Shown: positions 33,969-44,342, numbered from the stretch's first letter. The stretch is 64,000 nt of DNA from Pseudomonas sp. PDM04 (GCF_014851765.1 NZ_JACVAI010000004.1:310001-374000); one strand, 5' to 3'. Made by a program: numbers and translations. The notes: generated from the sequence alone by a model not told the origin.

Positions 33969-34286
33969 ATGCGTTTCAAACTTGCTGTCGCTACCCTCGC
34001 CGTGTTGTCCCTGCCAGTCGGTTCGGCGATGGCCGACAGCTTTTGGCGTAACGTCATTTCGTCCGGCGCCACCACCGGCTCGACTTACCTGACCTTCAAG
34101 GATCACAAACTGATCATTGCCGCACAGGACGATGCCGGCAGTTTCGTCGCCAGTGACGGCAGCATTCGTGGCCCGTACCTGGAAGCCGCCATGCAGAAAG
34201 TCCGCGCCGACAACCCTGGCCTGCAGGCCACGGACATGGAACTGGCGAACGCGATCCTGGCGAAGAACGCCGTCGCTTCGGAATAA
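33969..34286 (+). CDS. DUF2388 exported protein
   Basis: This 105-residue protein has a 22-residue signal peptide (MRFKLAVATLAVLSLPVGSA-MADSFW), so it is periplasmic. The mature part (SFWRNVISSGATTGSTYLTF and DAGSFVASDGSIRGPYLEAA) matches DUF2388, a family of small proteins I know only from Pseudomonas-type bacteria. No catalytic residues are evident. It follows the GspE-type ATPase after 82 bases and ends in a terminator; whether they share a transcript is unknown. Confidence 0.75.
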   Translation: MRFKLAVATLAVLSLPVGSAMADSFWRNVISSGATTGSTYLTFKDHKLIIAAQDDAGSFVASDGSIRGPYLEAAMQKVRADNPGLQATDMELANAILAKNAVASE

Positions 34287-34300
34287 GCTTCAACGCTGAC

Positions 34301-34333
34301 AAAAATGCCGCTCGATCGAGCGGCATTTTTTTT
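34301..34333 (+). terminator. Rho-independent terminator after the DUF2388 gene
   Basis: The stem AAATGCCGCTCG / CGAGCGGCATTT with a minimal loop is followed by eight T, 15 bases beyond the stop codon. Confidence 0.92.
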
Positions 34334-34370
34334 GCCAGGAAACATGGCATCCGGAGCTGCCGCAATTATT

Positions 34371-34459
34371 CGTGTGAGCGAGCCTGCTCGCGATGAGGCA
34401 GGCACATCCAGCATCTGTGTCGTTTGACACCCCGCGTCGCGAGCAGGCTCGCTCCCACC
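34371..34459. repeat. REP doublet (inverted pair)
   Basis: Inverted REP copies at 34371-34397 and 34436-34459 lie between the DUF2388 terminator and the 3' end of gcvP. Confidence 0.88.
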
Positions 34460-34475
34460 CTGGATCTATGTCGTT

Positions 34476-37349
<2,874 letters not shown>

Positions 37350-37567
37350 GACGGGCTCTCTCTTGACTGGCGCTCGGCGTCGATGCAACACGGTCAATCC
37401 AGCATAGCAGCCGATGTCGGATGCAAACCCTGGGGAGCGAGCGCCAGCCGGCCGGCCGGCCGGCGATGGTCGCCAACGATGACGCGGTATGCCTGACTGC
37501 ACGCGTTGCCTGAACCTCCATCGCGAGCAAGCTCGCTCCTACGGGAGAATGCGTTGGCTTTTGATCT
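37350..37567 (-). promoter_or_regulatory. Leader and likely promoter region of gcvP
   Basis: This gene-free stretch lies immediately upstream of gcvP. It includes a possible -10 TATGCT (37401-37406 on the minus strand) with a weak TTTGCA upstream at too short a spacing, a (GCCG)n run near 37450-37467, and a REP at 37519-37545. No glycine riboswitch fold was recognised. Confidence 0.35.
37519..37545. repeat. Single REP
   Basis: A solitary REP variant (TCGCGAGCAAGCTCGCTCCT) lies close to the hexanucleotide array. Confidence 0.75.
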
Positions 37568-37633
37568 GGCTTTGGCTTTGGCTTTGGCTTTGGCTTTGGC
37601 TTTGGCTTTGGCTTTGGCTTTGGCTTTGGCTTT
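37568..37633. repeat. Hexanucleotide tandem array (GGCTTT) x11
   Basis: Eleven perfect copies of GGCTTT (66 bases) are bordered on both sides by the same 13-base sequence GGCTTTTGATCTG (37557-37569 and 37628-37640). All six frames through it stay open as dipeptide repeats, because the unit is a multiple of three; none is a credible protein. Confidence 0.97.
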
Positions 37634-37680
37634 TGATCTGCCGCGTCGGAAGGCCGAGTGGAGGTTCTGCGCAGTGGGCA

Positions 37681-37860
37681 AACCGGCATGGATGCCGGTT
37701 TAGCCGCCGCCGGCCATGGATGGCCGATGGCGGCGGGCCCACGGAGCAGGACCGGAGCGAGGGTATGCCGAGCCTAGGCGAGGCACCGTACGTCAGGGGA
37801 TCAAAGCGCTTTGGTTACTTTCGCGCTTTTCGAAAGTGACCCGCCGTAAGGGCGGAACCT
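37681..37860. repeat. Hairpin-rich noncoding element, probably a dispersed repeat
   Basis: Successive perfect inverted repeats are visible: AACCGGCAT / ATGCCGGTT (37681-37700), GGCCAT / ATGGCC nested in a GCCGCC / GGCGGC stem (about 37704-37738), ACTTTCG / CGAAAGT (37817-37837) and CCGCC / GGCGG (37841-37855). The wording GGTTACTTTCG...GTGACCCGCCGTAAGGGCGG is one I recall as recurring in intergenic regions of many Pseudomonas genomes, but I cannot name the family. No protein-coding frame is convincing. Confidence 0.6.
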
Positions 37861-37993
37861 TAAGCGGCCGTTACCGCAACACCGGATATGTACACCCAAA
37901 AAAACAGGGTCGCCTATAAGACCGCCATCCGCTGGCAAGCCAGCTTCTCCACAGGGGTCGTGTACACCCGCAGGAATCAAGGGCACACACATG

Positions 37994-38019
37994 AAAAAGC
38001 CCCGACAGGTCGGGGCTTT
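37994..38019 (-). terminator. Terminator of gcvH
   Basis: On the minus strand AAAGCCCCGAC / GTCGGGGCTTT forms a compact hairpin followed by T residues, about 20 bases beyond the gcvH stop. Confidence 0.88.
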
Positions 38020-38036
38020 GGGTTGACGCTCAGGGC

Positions 38037-38420
38037 TTACTCGCCGATGGCGGCCTTGTAGCCAGCCGCATCGAGCAGCTTGTCCAGATCGCCAGCGTTG
38101 CTTGGCTTGAGCTTGAAGATCCAGGCGCCGTACGGATCAGAGTTGAGCAGTTCCGGGTTGGCGCTCAGTTCTTCGTTGACGGCCGTCACCGTACCGGCAA
38201 CCGGGGAGTAGATGTCGGAAGCGGCCTTCACCGATTCGACCACACCGGACTGATCACCGGCGGCGAACTGGGTGCCGACTTCGGTCAGCTCAACGAACAC
38301 CACATCGCCCAAGGCTTCCTGAGCGTGATCGCTGATGCCCACGGTGACGGTGCCATCGGCTTCCAGGCGGGCCCATTCGTGACTTTCGGCAAAACGCAGG
38401 TCGGCAGGGATATCGCTCAT
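38037..38420 (-). CDS. gcvH: Glycine cleavage H-protein GcvH
   Basis: This 127-residue lipoyl carrier shuttles the aminomethyl group between GcvP, GcvT and the L-protein. The lipoylation lysine is Lys65 in VVESVKAASDIYSP. The surrounding fold blocks are normal: HEWARLEADGTVTVGISDHA at the N terminus and NSDPYGAWIFKLKPS later. It follows gcvT by 50 bases, likely in one transcript, and is closed by a terminator at 37994-38019. Confidence 0.95.
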   Translation of the reverse strand: MSDIPADLRFAESHEWARLEADGTVTVGISDHAQEALGDVVFVELTEVGTQFAAGDQSGVVESVKAASDIYSPVAGTVTAVNEELSANPELLNSDPYGAWIFKLKPSNAGDLDKLLDAAGYKAAIGE

Positions 38421-38470
38421 GTTCTGTGTCCTCAAGAAAATTGTCAGCGGTCGTTGCCCGCCAGAAAAGG

Positions 38471-39553
38471 TTAGATCAGGGTTTTGCCATGGCGTACGAA
38501 AGTCGGTTTGACCACCCGGACCGGGTACCATTTGCCACGGATTTCCACTTCCGCGCGGTCGGCTGTGGCCATCGGCACGCGCGCCAGTGCAATCGACTTG
38601 CTAAGCGTAGGAGAGAAACTACCACTGGTGATCTCCCCTTCGCCAACATTGGCGATGCGAACCACTTGATGAGCACGCAAAACCCCACGTTCCTCAAGCA
38701 CCAGACCGACCAGTTTGTGCTGCACGCCAGCGGCCTGTTCGGCCTCCAGGGCGGCGCGACCGATGAACGGGCGGGACGCCGGCTCCCAGGCGATGCTCCA
38801 GGCCATGTTCGAAGCCAGCGGCGAAACCGCCTGGTGAATGTCCTGACCGTAAAGGTTCATGCCGGCTTCGACACGCAGCGTATCGCGCGCGCCAAGCCCG
38901 ATCGGCGAGATCCCCGCGCCCACCAGATCGTTGAAGAAACCGGGGGCCTGATCGGCCGGCAGGATGATTTCCAGTCCGTCTTCGCCGGTGTAACCGGTGC
39001 GCGCGATGAACCAGTCACCGTCGGGTTGGCCTTCGAAGGGCTTGAGCAGCTGTATCAGGTTGCCACGAGACTGGGTGACCAGTTCGCTGATCTTGTGCCG
39101 GGCGTGAGGGCCTTGAATGGCGAGCATCGCCAATTCCGGCCGCTCGCGCAGGTGCACGTCGAAGCCATCGAGGTGGGCCTGCATCCATGCCAGGTCCTGA
39201 TCGCGGGTGGAGGCGTTGACCACCAACCGATAACCGTCGTCGAGGCGGTAGACGATCATGTCGTCGACGATGCCGCCATGCTCATTGAGCATGGCGCTGT
39301 ACAGGGCACGGCCGGTGCTGTGCAGGCGCTCGACGTCATTGGCCAGCAAATGCTGGAGCCAGGCCTTGGCCTGCCTTCCGCCGACATCGATCACGGTCAT
39401 GTGGGAGACATCGAAAACCCCGCAGTCGCGGCGCACCTGATGGTGTTCCTCGACTTGCGAGCCGTAATGCAAAGGCATGTCCCAACCGCCAAAATCGACC
39501 ATCTTCGCACCGAGGGCGAGGTGAAGGTCATACAGAGGCGTACGCTGTCCCAT
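38471..39553 (-). CDS. gcvT: Glycine cleavage T-protein (aminomethyltransferase) GcvT
   Basis: This 360-residue tetrahydrofolate-dependent aminomethyltransferase releases ammonia and forms 5,10-methylene-THF. Family blocks are MVDFGGWDMPLHYGSQVEEH at the N terminus, VFDVSHMTVIDVGG with the conserved Asp, ARTGYTGEDGLEI (about 190-202) and DTLRVEAGMNLYGQDI (about 229-244). It is the first gene of gcvT-gcvH. AAGGAG lies shortly before the ATG at 39553. No glycine riboswitch was seen in the upstream 157 bases. Confidence 0.95.
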   Translation of the reverse strand: MGQRTPLYDLHLALGAKMVDFGGWDMPLHYGSQVEEHHQVRRDCGVFDVSHMTVIDVGGRQAKAWLQHLLANDVERLHSTGRALYSAMLNEHGGIVDDMIVYRLDDGYRLVVNASTRDQDLAWMQAHLDGFDVHLRERPELAMLAIQGPHARHKISELVTQSRGNLIQLLKPFEGQPDGDWFIARTGYTGEDGLEIILPADQAPGFFNDLVGAGISPIGLGARDTLRVEAGMNLYGQDIHQAVSPLASNMAWSIAWEPASRPFIGRAALEAEQAAGVQHKLVGLVLEERGVLRAHQVVRIANVGEGEITSGSFSPTLSKSIALARVPMATADRAEVEIRGKWYPVRVVKPTFVRHGKTLI

Positions 39554-39600
39554 GGGTTTCTCCTTCCGGGCTTGGCGAGGGTACGGGCCGGTACTGCACG

Positions 39601-39628
39601 GGATAAAGGCCTTTGGATAAAGGGCTTT
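39601..39628. repeat. 14-base tandem duplication upstream of gcvT
   Basis: GGATAAAGGCCTTT is followed directly by GGATAAAGGGCTTT (13 of 14 identical), within the gcvT leader. Confidence 0.85.
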
Positions 39629-39673
39629 GAGCCGATTTCAGCAACCGGGTCTGTCAGACGGACCGCACCGAAT

Positions 39674-39711
39674 GCCGCGCATTGTAGCCTCAAGGTGTAG
39701 GACTGACACCT
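39674..39711 (-). promoter_or_regulatory. Candidate gcvT -10 and hairpin at the permease 3' end
   Basis: The minus strand carries TACAAT (around 39680-39685), a good -10 for gcvT with only a weak -35. Next to it the inverted repeat AGGTGT / ACACCT (39693-39698 and 39706-39711) overlaps the stop codon of the neighbouring iron permease gene. Confidence 0.4.
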
Positions 39712-41326
39712 AGCTGTTTTGATGGGCCGAACGTCGAATCAATCCGATGACCGGCAACAACCCGACCAAAACCAGGGTCAGGGCGGGCAACGACGCTCTT
39801 GCCCACTCCCCTTCACTGGTCATTTCAAAGATCCTTACCGCCAGCGTGTCCCAGCCAAACGGGCGCATCAGCAACGTCGCGGGCATTTCCTTGAGCACGT
39901 CGACGAACACCAGCAACGCGGCACTCAAGGTGCCCGGCAGCAACAACGGCAGATACACTTTGAAAAACAGTCGAGGCCCACTGACGCCGAGGCTACGCGC
40001 TGCTTCGGGCAAAGATGGCCGTATTCGCGCCAGGCTGCTTTCCAGCGGACCGTAGGCCACGGCGATGAACCGCACCAGGTACGCCAGCAGCAAGGCCGAC
40101 AGGCTGCCCAGCAGCAATGGCTTGCCGGCACCGCCCAGCCAGCCCGAAACAGGGATCACCACTTCGCGATCCAGGTAACTGAACGCCAGCATGATCGACA
40201 CCGCCAGCACCGAGCCCGGCAACGCGTAGCCCAGATTGGCCAGGCTCACGCCGGAACGGATCGCCCGCGTGGGCGCCAGACGCCCGGCAAACGCCAGCAC
40301 CAGCGCGACACTGACGGTAATCAACGCCGCCATGACCCCCAGGTACAGCGTATGGACAATCAGCCCGGCGTATCGCTCGTCCAGGTCGAAACGACCACGC
40401 TGCCAGAACCACACCGCCAATTGCAGCATCGGAATGACAAAGGCGCAGGCGAACACCAGGGCGCACCAACTCGTCGCCGCCAGCGCCTTTAGGCCCCGCA
40501 GGTGATACAACGCCTTGACCCTTGGACGCTCGTTACTGGCGCGGTTGGCCCCACGGGCCCGGCGCTCGCCGTAGAGCACCACCATCACCACCAGCAGCAA
40601 CAGGCTGGCCAGTTGCGCCGCGCTGGAGAGGCTGAAGAACCCGTACCAGGTCTTGTAGATGGCGGTGGTAAAGGTGTCGAAGTTGAACACCGACACTGCA
40701 CCGAAATCCGCCAGGGTTTCCATCAACGCCAAGGCCACACCCGCACCGATGGCCGGCCGCGCCATGGGCAGCGCGACGCGCCAGAACGCTTGCCAGGGTG
40801 ATTGCCCGAGGACCCGGGCCGCCTCCATCAGGCCTTTGCCCTGCGCCAGGAACGCCGTGCGCGCCAACAGGTAAACGTAGGGATAGAAGACCAGAACCAA
40901 GACCAGGATGACGCCACCGGTCGAGCGCACTCGCGGCAACCTCAGACCGGCGCCGAACCATTCACGCATCAGTGTCTGCACGGGGCCGGCGAAATCCAGC
41001 AGGCCGACGAAGACAAAGGCCAGCACGTAGGCGGGAATCGCGAACGGCAGCATCAACGCCCAATCCAGCCAGCGCCGCCCCGGAAACTCGCACAGGCTGG
41101 TGAGCCACGCGAGGCTGACCCCCAGCAGCGTGACGCCAATCCCGACGCCCAGGACCAGGGTCACCGTATTGCCCAGCAGACGCGGCATTTGGGTGTCCCA
41201 GAGGTGAGACCAGATCTGTTGATCGATGGTTTGCCAGGACAGCAGCAAAACGCTCAAGGGCAGCAGGACCAGCGCAGCGATGGCGAAGACCAGGGGATAC
41301 CAGCGGCGTTGGGCGGGGTGGGCCAA
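39710..41326 (-). CDS. Fused iron(III) ABC transporter permease (FbpB/HitB type)
   Basis: This 538-residue membrane protein contains two similar permease halves. The first has an EAA-like loop MEAARVLGQSPWQAFWRVALP (about residues 167-187, quoted in part from EAAR) and the second has PEAARSLGVSGPRLFFKVYLP (about 455-475). About twelve helices are expected. This duplicated architecture is typical of Fe3+ importers. The binding protein is encoded upstream with 100 bases and two hairpins between them. No ATPase gene is nearby, as in P. aeruginosa PA5216-PA5217. Confidence 0.88.
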   Translation of the reverse strand: MAHPAQRRWYPLVFAIAALVLLPLSVLLLSWQTIDQQIWSHLWDTQMPRLLGNTVTLVLGVGIGVTLLGVSLAWLTSLCEFPGRRWLDWALMLPFAIPAYVLAFVFVGLLDFAGPVQTLMREWFGAGLRLPRVRSTGGVILVLVLVFYPYVYLLARTAFLAQGKGLMEAARVLGQSPWQAFWRVALPMARPAIGAGVALALMETLADFGAVSVFNFDTFTTAIYKTWYGFFSLSSAAQLASLLLLVVMVVLYGERRARGANRASNERPRVKALYHLRGLKALAATSWCALVFACAFVIPMLQLAVWFWQRGRFDLDERYAGLIVHTLYLGVMAALITVSVALVLAFAGRLAPTRAIRSGVSLANLGYALPGSVLAVSIMLAFSYLDREVVIPVSGWLGGAGKPLLLGSLSALLLAYLVRFIAVAYGPLESSLARIRPSLPEAARSLGVSGPRLFFKVYLPLLLPGTLSAALLVFVDVLKEMPATLLMRPFGWDTLAVRIFEMTSEGEWARASLPALTLVLVGLLPVIGLIRRSAHQNS

Positions 41327-41350
41327 GGAAAAACTCTCGTTGAAATGAAC

Positions 41351-41399
41351 GTGCCCACGTCAGGCGTGGGCACAACGCTCCCGATACGGTGCGGGAGCG
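41351..41399 (-). other. Two tandem hairpins between binding protein and permease genes
   Basis: Perfect stems GTGCCCACG / CGTGGGCAC (41351-41373) and CGCTCCCG / CGGGAGCG (41376-41399) stand two bases apart in the intercistronic gap. They lack a T-run and may stabilise the binding-protein message or attenuate the permease. Confidence 0.75.
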
Positions 41400-41426
41400 A
41401 TCACGGCGCGCAGTATAACGGTGGCG

Positions 41427-42431
41427 TCAGTTCCAGCCAGCCCGATCCATCATGCGAATGGCTTCGGCCTGGCGCTTGCCTGCCACTTCCACCGGCAGGG
41501 TATCGGCGACGAACTCGCCCCAACTGGCCACTTCGGCCGACGGTTTGACCGCAGGGTTGGCCGGGAACTCCTGGTTGATGTCGGCGAAGATCTTCTGCGC
41601 TTGCGCCGTGGTAATCCACTCCACCAGCGCCTTGGCCGCGTCCGGATGCGGCGCATGCTTGGTCAGGCCGATACCCGACAGGTTCACGTGCACGCCCCGA
41701 TCGGCCTGGTTAGGCCAGAACAGCTTCACCGCCAGCTCGGGATTCTGCTTGTGCAGGCGGCCGTAGTAGTAAGTGTTGACGATACCGACATCGCACTGGC
41801 CAGCGTTGATCGCTTCCAGCACCGCCACGTCGTCGGAGAACACGTCGGTGGACAGGTTGTTGACCCAGCCCTTGAGGATTTTCTCGGTTTGTTCCGCGCC
41901 GTGGACTTCGATCATGGTGGCGGTCAGCGACTGGTTGTAGACCTTCTTCGCGGTCCGCAGGCACAGGCGGCCTTCCCAGTTCTTGTCGGCCAGGGCTTCA
42001 TAAGTGGTCAACTCGCCGGGTTTCACCCGGGCGGTGGAGTAGGCGATGGTCCGCGCCCGCAGGCTCAGGCCGGTCCAGGCGTGGCTGGACGAGCGATACT
42101 GCGGCGGGATGTTGGCGTCGATGGTTTTCGAGGTGAAGGGTTGCAGGATGCCCATCTGCTCGGCCTGCCAGAGGTTGCCGGCATCGACGGTCAACAGCAG
42201 GTCGGCGGTCGCGTTCTCGCCTTCGGCCTTGATGCGCTGCATCAAGGGCGCCTCCTTGTCGGTGATGAACTTCACTTGCACACCGGTTTTCGCGGTGTAG
42301 GCATCGAACACCGGCTTGATCAGCTCGTCGATACGCGAGGAGTAGACCACCACCTCGTCAGCGGCCTGGGCGGCGGTGCTGCCGATCAGGGTCAGGGCGA
42401 GTGCCGTCAGTAGACGCTTCGATGCCAACAT
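41427..42431 (-). CDS. Iron(III) ABC transporter substrate-binding protein
   Basis: This 334-residue periplasmic protein has a signal peptide of about 23 residues (MLASKRLLTALALTLIGSTA, then AQA-ADEVVVYSSR) and a FbpA/HitA-type iron-binding fold. VVVYSSRIDELIKPVFDAY is the first lobe, and the consecutive tyrosines in NTYYYGRL match the Tyr-Tyr iron ligands of FbpA proteins. The start at 42431 has GAGAG at suitable spacing, whereas the ATG at 42440 abuts it. A Fur-box-like sequence lies upstream. Confidence 0.88.
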   Translation of the reverse strand: MLASKRLLTALALTLIGSTAAQAADEVVVYSSRIDELIKPVFDAYTAKTGVQVKFITDKEAPLMQRIKAEGENATADLLLTVDAGNLWQAEQMGILQPFTSKTIDANIPPQYRSSSHAWTGLSLRARTIAYSTARVKPGELTTYEALADKNWEGRLCLRTAKKVYNQSLTATMIEVHGAEQTEKILKGWVNNLSTDVFSDDVAVLEAINAGQCDVGIVNTYYYGRLHKQNPELAVKLFWPNQADRGVHVNLSGIGLTKHAPHPDAAKALVEWITTAQAQKIFADINQEFPANPAVKPSAEVASWGEFVADTLPVEVAGKRQAEAIRMMDRAGWN

Positions 42432-42463
42432 GGGAGCCATCTCTCGATTGGAAAAGTGAGGCC

Positions 42464-42485
42464 AAATGATAAGGACTCACATTTA
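42464..42485. promoter_or_regulatory. Candidate Fur box
   Basis: AAATGATAA followed after three bases by CTCACATTTA gives an imperfect dyad with AAATG / CATTT ends, containing the AATGATAA core of Fur sites. It lies about 33 bases upstream of the iron-binding protein start. Confidence 0.4.
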
Positions 42486-42560
42486 CCACCTCAATCGAAC
42501 AGTTGGCGGAGGAGTTACCAGATGTTGCATGGCATCGGGTTCTTGGTGTGTTCACCGATG

Positions 42561-42607
42561 CCTTCGCGAGCAGGCTCGCTCCCACAGAGCGAGCCTGCTC
42601 GCGAAGG
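42561..42607. repeat. REP doublet forming a 20-base-pair hairpin
   Basis: Two REP copies are compressed into one perfect 20-base inverted repeat with a seven-base loop (arms 42561-42580 and 42588-42607). It lies 22 bases past the ubiI stop and may also end that transcript. Confidence 0.93.
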
Positions 42608-42629
42608 GGTCACCAGCCTCGATAAAGCA

Positions 42630-43853
42630 TCAGGCCTTGGCCAGGGCCGGCAGGTCCCCGGTCAACCCCAGCGCCTCGCGCACGAACAACGCCTTGGCCT
42701 CCGGCATCTGATCCACCCACTTCAACCCGGCATTACGCAGCCAGCGCACCGGCAACGGGTTGGCCTGGAACAAGCGCTCGAAGCCCTCCATCGCCGCCAT
42801 CAAGGCCAGGTTGTGCGGCATGCGCCGGCGTTCGAAGCGGCTCAGCACTTTCACGTCCGCCAGTCGCTCGCCACGCTCCGTGGCTTGCAGCAATACTTCG
42901 GCGAGCACGGCTGCGTCGAGAAAGCCAAGGTTCACACCCTGCCCGGCCAACGGGTGAATGGTGTGGGCAGCGTCGCCGATCAGGGCCAGGCCTTCGGCCA
43001 CGTAACGCTTGGCATGGCGCTGACGCAGCGGAACGCACAGCCGTGGATCGGCACTGAGCACCGGCCCCAGGCGACCTTCGAAGGCCCGCTCCAGTTCACG
43101 ACAGAAGCTGTCGTCGTCCAGCGCCATCAAGCGTTCGGCCTCGCTTGGGGTGGTCGACCAGACGATCGAGCACCAGTCCTGCTGGCCATCGCGCTCCAGC
43201 GGCAGAAACGCCAGGGGGCCGTTATCGGTGAAACGTTGCCAGGCGGTCATTTGATGCGGGTTGGCGCTGCGCACGCTGGTGACGATCGCGTGGTGCAGGT
43301 AATCCCATTCGCGCGTGGCCACGCCGGTCAGGCGCCGTACCGCCGAGTTGGCGCCATCCGCCGCAATCACCAGGGGCGCGCGCAACGTCCGGCCATCGGC
43401 CAGGGTCAGCAACCAGTCATCGCCGGAGCGACGCATCTGCTCCAGCCGCGCACTGGCCAGCAGGCCGAGGTCGCTGTCGTGCAGGCAGTCGAGCAAGGCG
43501 TCCTGGACCACGCGGTTCTCGACGATATGGCCCAACCCCTCGGCATGCACGCTGGCCGCACTGAAGTGGATCTGCCCGGTGCCGCTGCCGTCCCAGACGT
43601 GCATGTCGGAGTACGGGCTGCTGCGGCGCCTGGCGATGCCTTCCCAGGCGCCCAGGCGTTCGAGGATCCTCTGGCTGGCCGCCGACAGGGCGCTCACTCG
43701 CGGTTCGAACGGCGCCTGCGCGTCGAAGGGTTTGACGGTCATCGGGCTGCCGTCCAGCAGCAGGATGTTCAGCCCACTGTCACGTAACGCCAGCGCCAGG
43801 GCACTGCCGACCATTCCGGCTCCGACAATCAGCAGATCTGCGCGCATGTCCAT
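42630..43853 (-). CDS. ubiI: FAD-dependent ubiquinone-biosynthesis hydroxylase, UbiI/VisC type
   Basis: This 407-residue UbiH/UbiF/VisC-family flavoprotein hydroxylates the ring of a ubiquinone precursor. It has the N-terminal FAD motif LLIVGAGMVGSALALALRDSG, the middle DG motif (APLVIAADGANSAVRRLTG, about 157-175), and the C-terminal GDAAHTIHPLAGQGVNLG (about 290-307). Its position beside ubiH and pepP matches PA5221. UbiI (C5 position) is the best guess, but UbiF-like regiospecificity cannot be excluded from sequence alone. The start is either 43853 or 43847. Confidence 0.78.
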   Translation of the reverse strand: MDMRADLLIVGAGMVGSALALALRDSGLNILLLDGSPMTVKPFDAQAPFEPRVSALSAASQRILERLGAWEGIARRRSSPYSDMHVWDGSGTGQIHFSAASVHAEGLGHIVENRVVQDALLDCLHDSDLGLLASARLEQMRRSGDDWLLTLADGRTLRAPLVIAADGANSAVRRLTGVATREWDYLHHAIVTSVRSANPHQMTAWQRFTDNGPLAFLPLERDGQQDWCSIVWSTTPSEAERLMALDDDSFCRELERAFEGRLGPVLSADPRLCVPLRQRHAKRYVAEGLALIGDAAHTIHPLAGQGVNLGFLDAAVLAEVLLQATERGERLADVKVLSRFERRRMPHNLALMAAMEGFERLFQANPLPVRWLRNAGLKWVDQMPEAKALFVREALGLTGDLPALAKA

Positions 43854-43856
43854 GCT

Positions 43857-44342
43857 TTAAGCCTGTCTCGCTTGCGGCTTGAGCCGCACGTAAAGGGTTT
43901 TCCGGACCCGCGCTACCAGAGTGCCGGCGCCGTCGTGAATATCGACCTGCAATTGCGGCAGGTATTTTTCGCCCGTCGCCGTCTGCCGGCGAATCTCATC
44001 AAGCAGGGTCTCGTCGACGTTGAAACGGGCGAACACCGGGCCCTTGCCCGGGGAGATGAAGTCGATGTCGGCCGCTTTGTCCCAGACGATGTAGTCGCGT
44101 CCGAGGTTTTCCATCAGCATCAGCATGTAGAACGGATCGACCATCGAGTACAGGCTGCCGCCGAACTGGGTACCGACGTAATTGCGGTTGTACCAGCCCA
44201 GCCCCATCGACACCTGGACGTCACGGAAGTCATCGCTGATGTGCCGCACCCGAACGCCGGCGCCGAGGTACGGCGGGTAGATCGTCATGACCCAACGCAG
44301 CAACCGCGCTTTGCCCAACCGGTCGGTCAGCCACTTAAACAT
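43857..44342 (-). CDS. DUF4442 hotdog-fold protein between ubiI and ubiH
   Basis: This 161-residue protein resembles the DUF4442/YiiD C-terminal thioesterase-like hotdog family: PPYLGAGVRVRHISDDFRDV, GTQFGGSLYSMVDPFYMLML and DKAADIDFISPGKGPV. These proteins may act on acyl thioesters, but the substrate is unknown. Its ATG overlaps the ubiH stop by eight bases, and it ends three bases before the ubiI start, so the three genes form one translationally linked unit. Confidence 0.75.
   Translation of the reverse strand: MFKWLTDRLGKARLLRWVMTIYPPYLGAGVRVRHISDDFRDVQVSMGLGWYNRNYVGTQFGGSLYSMVDPFYMLMLMENLGRDYIVWDKAADIDFISPGKGPVFARFNVDETLLDEIRRQTATGEKYLPQLQVDIHDGAGTLVARVRKTLYVRLKPQARQA

Noticed and set aside
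37394..37839. Several frames encoding Lys-Ala, Leu-Ala, Trp-Leu or Ser-Gln dipeptide repeats
   Set aside because: They are produced by the GGCTTT array read in different frames and have no conserved flanks or ribosome sites.
39554..39709. Possible glycine riboswitch upstream of gcvT
   Set aside because: The leader is short and I see neither of the tandem glycine aptamer cores; only a small duplication and a hairpin are present.
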